Position numbers and translations under genes: made by a program. Below, one piece after another: positions 57,420 through 64,000 of a DNA stretch of 64,000 bases. The notes under the pieces were generated by a model that searched no databases, was not told the origin of the DNA, and saw only the letters and a program-made list of their open reading frames with translations. Positions within the stretch are counted from its first letter, which is position 1. Every line of letters starts with the position of its first letter. Source of the DNA: Cavenderia fasciculata (lineage: Eukaryota > Evosea > Eumycetozoa > Acytosteliales > Cavenderiaceae). The stretch is taken from contig NW_004457736.1 of assembly GCF_000203815.1 (NCBI RefSeq), positions 1,054,001-1,118,000 on the forward strand, read 5' to 3'.

Positions 57420-58258
57420 ATGGCAAGTAAACTTATTCTCTATGGTGACATGATGTCACAACCAGTCAGAGCTGTCAGATTCATGTTGTTGAATCATAAG
57501 ATACCACATGTATTCAAAGCTGTAAAGATTGCTAGTTTAGAGCATCTCAGTGATGAATATAAAAGGATGTATGATCAATCTAAATATATCTATATCTATC
57601 TATCTAATCAATCAATAGAGATTAAATTAACACTTTTAAATTGCATATATTGTAGTAACCCATTACATCTAATACCAGCTCTTCAAGATGGTGATCTTAC
57701 ATTGGTAGAAAGTCATACCATCATGAGATACATTGCTCAAAAGTATAAATTGGATCAATTGTATTCCACTACCGATTTAATTCAAAGATGTAAAGTTGAT
57801 ATGTATTTAGAGTAAGTTTGATTTATTTTATTCATTCTATTATTATTATTATTATTATATTATTATATTTGATACTAATCAATATAATTATATTAAGTTG
57901 GCACCATTTAGGATTACGTAAAGCTAGTACGATGGTATTTTTCTCTAAATTTGTTGCACCAAGGATTGGTAGAGCAGTCAATCAGGCTGCACTAGATATG
58001 GAGATCATGAACCTTCAAACTTCACTAAGCAAATTTGAATCGATTTGGTTGGGAGACAAGAAATTCATTGTTGGTGACCGACCCACTTTGGCCGACTATT
58101 CAGCATTTACAGAGATATCTAATCTAAGATTTGTTCCAGTTGAATTCTTTGACCTTTCAAAATTCCCAAAGATTGATGCATGGCTAAAAAGATTTGAATC
58201 TTTTGATGGGTATGAAGAAAGTCATCTAATCTTTAAAAAGGTATTATCTAAATTGTAA
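57420..58258 (+). CDS. Glutathione S-transferase, copy 2
   Basis: Three exons, 57420-57568, 57656-57811 and 57898-58258, giving 221 aa, the same length as copy 1. It starts ASKLILYGDMMSQPVRAV. The DGDLTLVESHTIMRYIAQKY segment and KKFIVGDRPTLADYSAFTEI are present. Several stretches are nearly identical at DNA level to copy 1 (around 55344/57727 and 55620/58040) while others differ freely, which suggests purifying selection or partial gene conversion. Theta-like cytosolic GST; the substrate may differ from copy 1 because the helical-domain substrate pocket region (VFFSKFVAPRIG) has changed. Confidence 0.9.
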
Positions 58259-58406
58259 AAAATAAAGATTGTGTATTGTAAAAAAAAATAAACTATTATA
58301 ACTGTGTGTCGTATCCGGTCAATTGACCAATCCATCCATACTGGTCTATTAATTACATTGATTAATTGATTCTTTTAATATAATCTATTTATTATACTAT
58401 GTATTT

Positions 58407-60709
58407 TTAATCCTTCATTGTAATATCTTGTACTGGTTGTATTGTTGTTTCTTTTTCCTTTTCCTTTTCCTTTTCATTTGTTTGTAAAGGTGGTACGATT
58501 GTTGTTGTTGTTGGAGTTGAAGAGGATAAAGTAGAAGGTGATGATGAAGATGATTCTTTGGCTGAAGACCCTGATGTCTGACTCGTTGATGATGAAGATG
58601 TACCAGCAGATTGTTTTTTAATGGAATGAATCAACTCGTTGAGTGATGGTTGTTTGAATGCCTCTAATCTCTTTCTTGATATGAGTCTGAGTGTTTTCCA
58701 TATGTACATTTGATCGTCCTTTAACAATGGTTTGGGATCATCGAGATCCTCAAGATCGTCGGAATCAAAGTCTAAATTATCGTCATCATCCTCTTCTTCT
58801 TCTGCTGCAGCAACTTCTTCTCCATCTTCCTTTTTATCTTCTTGCATCTTTTGCTCGAGTTTTTTACGTTTGGCATCACGTTCCTCTTGCTTTTTAGTCT
58901 CTTTTGCTTTGAGTCTTGCCAAACGCTCCTGCTCTTTTTTGGCTGCTTCCTCTTGCTGTATCATCTCGTCGTACATTGGTGCAATATAATCCATCACGTT
59001 GAGCTTGATCTCTGTCTTTAAACTCTCGGTATTGTCACTCGACAAGTTCCACAAACGCGACAATTCCTGCGTACCCATCATTACCTTGGTCGATGTCTTT
59101 CTCAGTTTACGCTTCTTGACAACGATTGATTGTGCGGCGGGCCTTCCAAACGCCTTGCATCCACCATCCATCTTCCAAGTCAACCAATTTGTCTCTCTCT
59201 TTAAAATCAATGCCAAACTCTTCATAAAATGTTCTCCATTTGGTTGTGTCTGTTCAATTATTTTCTTTGCTTTGTTTGTCAATGTTGTTAATAATTGTTT
59301 CTATAAAAAAATAAATAAAAAATAAAAATAAATAAATATTAATATTAATTCTCTTTCAATTTCTTTGTTCATTTTGTTGTTGTATTGTACATACTTGAGA
59401 ATCATTTAATAAATTTGGAGATTTAATAGTATTAAATTCAATAAATTGAAAAGTGATCAATAATTGAGTTAGGATGTTTCGTCTAAAGGTTGAATCTTTG
59501 AGTTGCAATTTGATGAGGTTGCTACTAGTGAGATATTTGGTAAAGTAGTGAGACTTTGACATGGTTGCCAGTTCGTCGAGATTAATGTGTGTTGCAAAGG
59601 TGGTCAATACAACCTCTATCGATTCCATAAAATGACTCCACTTGTCTTTGTTTAATGCCAGTGCTGCTGTATTGACTGCATTTGCATTATTAAATAATTG
59701 GAATGGTTTTTGGAAATATGATTGTAATCCCCAAAATTGTTTATAGAAATTTAAATCAATTGTTGTTTTATCTAAATATATAAATAAATTAGTAACATAT
59801 TTAACATTTATCTTTATCTTTATCTTTACCTTCAGGAGAAGTTTCTTCAAAATCCATAATATTTGTTAAATCCAATTCACCATGAACAGCATGTAAACTC
59901 TTTGGATTTAAACCAGATGGATCAGACAATGGAAAGATAAATGCCAAAAATATAAGAATACGTCCACATGAATCTGGATTGGTTGATTTACTCAATCTCT
60001 TTAACAAATCAATACAAATCTTTAACAACATATTTTTTGTTCTTGAAACCATAAATTGATCCTATAAATATAAATGTAAGTAATGTGTCTTGTCTATCGA
60101 TAATAATAATAATAATAGTCGACATACTTGAGAGAAATAATCAGCTCTTGATTCCAATAATGAAAAGAATTCGATTGATTCACTTATACTTTTACTATCA
60201 AATAGATCTTCTGCCAATTGAGCGATTAAATAGGAATCAATATAACCCAAATCAGCAATTTCAATTGCAAGTTGTAATGTTATATTGATATCATCCTTTT
60301 TCATTGATTTTGATCTCTACATAGATTGATTGTAATGCAAAGTGGTTAGTCTTGCATAAGATCTATCATTGCTTATCTTTACATACAAATACATCACTGA
60401 ATAATTGTCTAATTGATAATTCAATATTTGTTCTTAGGTCAGGTGCAATCATTGATAATACGCTACCACTTGTACTTGTACTTGATCCAGATTGAGTAGA
60501 TGGTGTTGTTTGTATTACATCAGTTGCTATGATTGGTTGTAATGATGTCTTTACATTATCTATATTTATATTCTTTTCATTCAATGCATCTTGAAGTAGA
60601 TTCTATGTACACATCATTCATTATTAATACTTTGTAACTATTTATCTATCTCTATCTATCTATCTATCTATCTACATACACTGAATATTGATTTTACATC
60701 TAACATCAT
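58407..60709 (-). CDS. thoc1: THO complex subunit 1 (HPR1) homologue
   Basis: Six exons: 60680-60709, 60387-60602, 60128-60316, 59830-60061, 59395-59771 and 58407-59300, giving 645 aa. Conserved THOC1 blocks are clear: YKQFWGLQSYFQKPFQLF, YFTKYLTSSNLIKLQLKDST, FRRNILTQLLITFQFIEF, ETNWLTWKMDGG and MGTQELSRLWNLSSDNTESL. A highly charged Lys/Glu and Asp/Glu stretch plus a Ser/Thr-rich C-terminus replace the death domain of animal THOC1, as in many protists. THO acts in the nucleus, coupling transcription to mRNP assembly and export and limiting R-loops. It is divergently placed from CCDC22, with 404 bases between starts. Confidence 0.92.
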
Positions 60710-61113
60710 ATCTATTCTATCTCTATTCTATTATCTCTATTTATACAATATATATACACACAATCGAAAGATTGAAACTAAAATGGCAATGATCGAACTT
60801 CACTCACAAAAATAAATGAGACATTGCCCAGAAGTTCGGGTGATCATAAAAATCGAGCTCTGTGATTCAAAGTTCAATAGAAATTTCTTGATAGAGAGGA
60901 AATGACTTAATATTAGGCTCAGGTTTCTTATTTCACTGTATTTCTTTATTTATTTATTTATTCATTCATTCATATCTCTAGTTTTATATCTAGATCATCA
61001 ACACACAACACATACACAAAGATAGAAAGATAGTTCAACAAACACAGTAATAGTTTAGAAAGACTATTCAATCATATCATATCAATAATATATCAATAAT
61101 ATAGTCAAACAAG
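60710..61113. promoter_or_regulatory. Shared divergent promoter region of thoc1 and ccdc22
   Basis: 404 bases between two oppositely directed starts. It contains T- and A-rich tracts and a less A+T-rich centre near 60800-60870. No specific site was identified with confidence. Confidence 0.5.
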
Positions 61114-63102
61114 ATGGATGACGCAGATGAAATTATATTATTAACAGTCAAAGATTTAGGATGGTATGTTCATTACACTTTACACTCGTTATCTAATATC
61201 TAATATATACTCTATCTTAGTGAGGTCGAACATAATATAACTATAAAAGAATTTGATGCAGATATATTTTATAAATGTTTGATACAATACTTGAAAGCAA
61301 TCAATGCAGACAAGGTATCAAATTTGACGGCAACCATACCAAAGAACATGTCGGCCAGAGTCAATGCATGTTCGACTATTGCCAATATCATCAGAGAGCT
61401 GGGTTTTAGAGCCGAGCTCAGTTATCACAATCTTTTATACCCAACTTTAAACGACACTCGTCGCATTTTAATCTTTCTTGGACAGAACCTACCCAAAAAG
61501 GAGCTTGGCAGCGGTGCAGGAGCAGGCAGCAGCGATGCTGTCAAGCTCGAGTCGCTAGTGTGCGCCTATTTGCAGACTTCGATCAAGGAGAGTTGGATGC
61601 CATACTTTTGTCCATTCACCAAGCGTATCCCGGGCAACTACTCGACTGCACGTCTGTTTACGACGGGTCCTGTAAAGATACCAGCACGTGGACGTCAGGT
61701 CAAGGTGACACCCGGACTCGAGTACTACTACATCAATGTGCTGCCACCCGTGACACTGCAGCCACAACGTGCCGACGACATTGCTCCGTCAGTGTTTGAA
61801 TACAATTTGTCGGTGTTTGCCGATACTCAAGAAAGAGAGCGCGAGTGGAGCGAGAGGGGTGTATCGTCGGGTCTGTCGCCCGTAGAGTATGCCAAGCAAA
61901 AGCAGCGTGGTGTGTCGTCGCGTATGGACGACTCGATTAGAAGTGCGTTGGTGGATGGTGGTGTCGGGTTGGAGGGACGTCGCGGGAATGGTGGTGTGTC
62001 GGCTGGTTTGACACTCGACGACATTATCGGCGGGTTCAGTGGACGTGCTGGTGGCGAGGACATGAACGAGTTTGCGCGTAAGATGTTGTTCACAACCGAG
62101 CAGGGTGAGCAGACTGACAGCGGCGCCGCCGTCGCAAGCGGTCCCAAAGAGACCGAGGAAGAGCGTCTCGAAAAGCAACGCCAGGAACTCGACGAGCTGC
62201 AAAGCAGCCTGACTGCAGCAGTCGACGAAATAGCAGAGACCAACCGCGACATGGAAGAGTTTATGCAACTACTACGTCAACTTGAAGCCGACATTAATGA
62301 AGAGGATGGACGTCGTGGCGACCTCGAAAAGCAGTACAAGATCAAGAAAAAGACGTTTGCACTGCTCGACAATGCCGACGAGAATCTCAAGCAGCTGCAG
62401 ATGTTGTGTCAGCAGTCGTCGGCCGCTTTGATCGAGATGGCTGGCGAATGGGAGCGCGTGCGTCGTCCAATCGTCGACAAGTTCCGTGCACTCCGTGACG
62501 AACGTGCCAACCAAAACGACGAGGCCAAGTCCAAGCTCGAACGTGTCAAGGAGATGCGTGCACTCATCAAGAAGCTGATCGCCGAGATTCGCGCCAAGGA
62601 AGAGCTGTTTGGCCAGCTCCAAGAGACGTACAAGAACGCACCCAAGGACACCAACCGTTCCATGTACACCCGTCGTATCCTCGACACTGTAAAGAACATC
62701 AAAAAGCAAAAGGTCGACATTGACAAGATTCTTTTGGACACCAAGACACTGCAAAAGGAGATCAACACCATCACTGACAGCGCCGTGCGTGCCTTTGACA
62801 ATGTCAAGGATATCCTCTACGCCGACGCCAAAAAGGATGAGACTGCCAAGCTCGCCATCAAGTCGTTTGCCGTCATTGATGAAAAGTTCCAATCCCTCTT
62901 GCTAGCAATCGACGAGACTGGCACCTACCAAAACAACATCCTCACCCTCACCTCTAAAATCGATCACATCTCTCAAAAGACAAATACCCTCAATTCCGAT
63001 CGTGTATTGAATGATCTTAAAAATATTAAAACTGACAATCAAAATCTTATCAAACAAATTAAAACTAGAATGGCTGCAAACAAATCATCAACTGCCGAAT
63101 AA
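61114..63102 (+). CDS. ccdc22: CCDC22 homologue (CCC complex)
   Basis: Two exons, 61114-61163 and 61221-63102, giving 643 aa; animal CCDC22 is slightly shorter. The N-terminal NN-CH domain shows MDDADEIILLTVKDLG, AMSAR-like NMSARVNACSTIANIIRELG and YHNLLYPTLNDTRRILIFL. From about 330 to the end it is coiled coil, with the highly conserved YTRRILDTVKNIKKQKVDID and ILLDTKTLQKEINTITD. CCDC22 joins CCDC93 and COMMD proteins in the CCC complex, which works with Retriever and WASH in endosomal recycling and also affects cullin-ligase turnover. The middle of exon 2 (about 61500-62950) is much richer in G+C than its neighbours, with mostly C/G-ending codons. Confidence 0.93.
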
Positions 63103-63325
63103 TAATTCTCACAAAAATAAATTAATATGTATATTTAAAATTAAAAAAGAAATGAACTAAAAAAATCAAAGATAATATCGCTTCTCATTCTTTAGATTTC
63201 CACTTTCCTTTTTATTGATGGATAATGCCTAGAACTTTAAATGGTTAGCATCTAAGAATTGTACACCTGAATACATAATAATTATGTATATTTTAGAAAA
63301 TGAATTTGTTGTTGAATTTATTTAT

Positions 63326-63800
63326 TTAAAGAATGGAACACCGACAGTTGCCACCGCAGCCACAGATATCACATCCAATCTAATAATAGTAATGGAAATG
63401 GGAAAATAATAATTAATAAATAATTCTTTTTAACTTATTATCATTTTTAAAACTTTAAAGTACATACTCCACAACAATCACAACCACCAGCCATTGAATA
63501 GATCATAGTAATATTTGAATTATTATCTAAATGTAAACTTGAAATTTTCTTTTTATCATTTCTTTTTGAAAATACTTTACTACCTTCAAATCCAAGCTAG
63601 AATTTTTTTGAAAGATACAAAAGTTCATAAAAATATTAATAGATTTAAATCTTAGATCTTTTTTAAATTATACTTACAAGTTGATGAGCTGGTGGAGTTC
63701 CTGTTTTGTCATAGATTTGATGTTTAACATCTATTAATTTATCATTGTCTTCTACTTGAATATCAATAGTTTTCTCTAATGTTGGGCAATGAACTTTCAT
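63326..63800 (-). CDS. Ubiquitin-like protein with Cys-rich CaaX tail
   Basis: Three exons, 63678-63800, 63468-63596 and 63326-63379, all phase 0, giving 101 aa. Residues 1-79 follow the ubiquitin fold: KTIDIQVEDNDKLIDVKHQI matches the ubiquitin strand 2-helix 1 region, DKTGTPPAHQLLGFEG matches DKEGIPPDQQRLIFAG, and SSLHLDNNSNITMIYSM matches the final strands. The domain ends in a Gly-Gly at 78-79. The last 22 residues contain eight Cys and end in C-S-I-L, a CaaX box of the geranylgeranyl type. Membrane-anchored ubiquitin-fold (MUB) proteins also combine this fold with CaaX prenylation, but without a Cys-rich tail after Gly-Gly. It may alternatively be processed after Gly-Gly. Confidence 0.75.
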
Positions 63801-64000
63801 TTTTAATTTGTTTTAAGTGTTTTGATGATTTAATATATTATATATTTTAAGGTTTAATTATTTAATTTAATGATGATTATTATTATTATTATCTCTTTAT
63901 TAATAGTTGAATGAAGTGACTAGTTTTTTGACTTTTGAATTCATTCTAAAAAGGAATTTAATACATTTATATTTTAGATACATGGTTATTATTGATAAAA

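Overview
The window looks like nuclear DNA of a dictyostelid social amoeba. Intergenic DNA is very A+T rich, genes are dense, and introns are short with GTAWGT-like donors. Coding regions carry poly-Asn, poly-Gln and Asp/Glu runs, and nearly every stop is TAA. Gene families typical of dictyostelids are present: ankyrin-repeat proteins, proline-leucine (FNIP-like) repeat proteins, SAP-LRR-like proteins, small Gly- or Cys-rich peptides, and IPT/TIG-EGF surface proteins. I cannot fix the species; the moderate amount of homopolymer suggests a non-discoideum lineage, which is inference.

Layout. 1-13.9 kb, all on the minus strand: the 5' part of an F-box/WD40 gene, an ankyrin-repeat gene, a decayed and an intact copy of a leucine-rich FNIP-like gene, PPP4R2, and an unrecognised protein with a mitochondrial-type N-terminus. 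14.1-25.7 kb is a duplicated and rearranged block. It has three copies of a histone H2B-H2A doublet, two of them fused to polynucleotide kinase 3'-phosphatase (PNKP), two copies of a small Gly-rich secreted-peptide gene (one decayed), and a four-exon IPT/TIG-EGF surface protein. 25.8-31.2 kb holds four partial SAP-LRR-like copies in inverted arrangement around a Harbinger-type transposase remnant. 31.8-48.3 kb, plus strand: a three-RRM protein, a membrane-anchored subtilisin, GlcNAc-1-phosphotransferase alpha/beta (GNPTAB), a 3.8 kb gene-poor stretch, and a protein with a C-terminal Hsp20-like domain. 49.2-54.4 kb, minus strand: one very large RCC1-coiled coil-protein kinase-HECT gene. 55.0-58.3 kb: two GST paralogues flanking a small Cys-rich gene. 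58.4-63.8 kb: THOC1, divergent from CCDC22, then a ubiquitin-like protein with a Cys-rich tail ending in a CaaX box.

The most unusual content is the H2B-H2A-PNKP fusion: a nucleosome-like histone dimer joined in one chain to a DNA-end-processing enzyme. The two fused copies have almost identical enzyme halves but histone halves that match at only about half of aligned positions. Next are the RCC1-kinase-HECT protein and the CaaX-tailed ubiquitin-like protein. Exon junctions were derived by eye from reading frame, GT-AG sites and phase. All multi-exon models given as CDS close in frame, except two genes that each need one base skipped in or beside a homopolymer (near 24,205 and 52,931-52,937).
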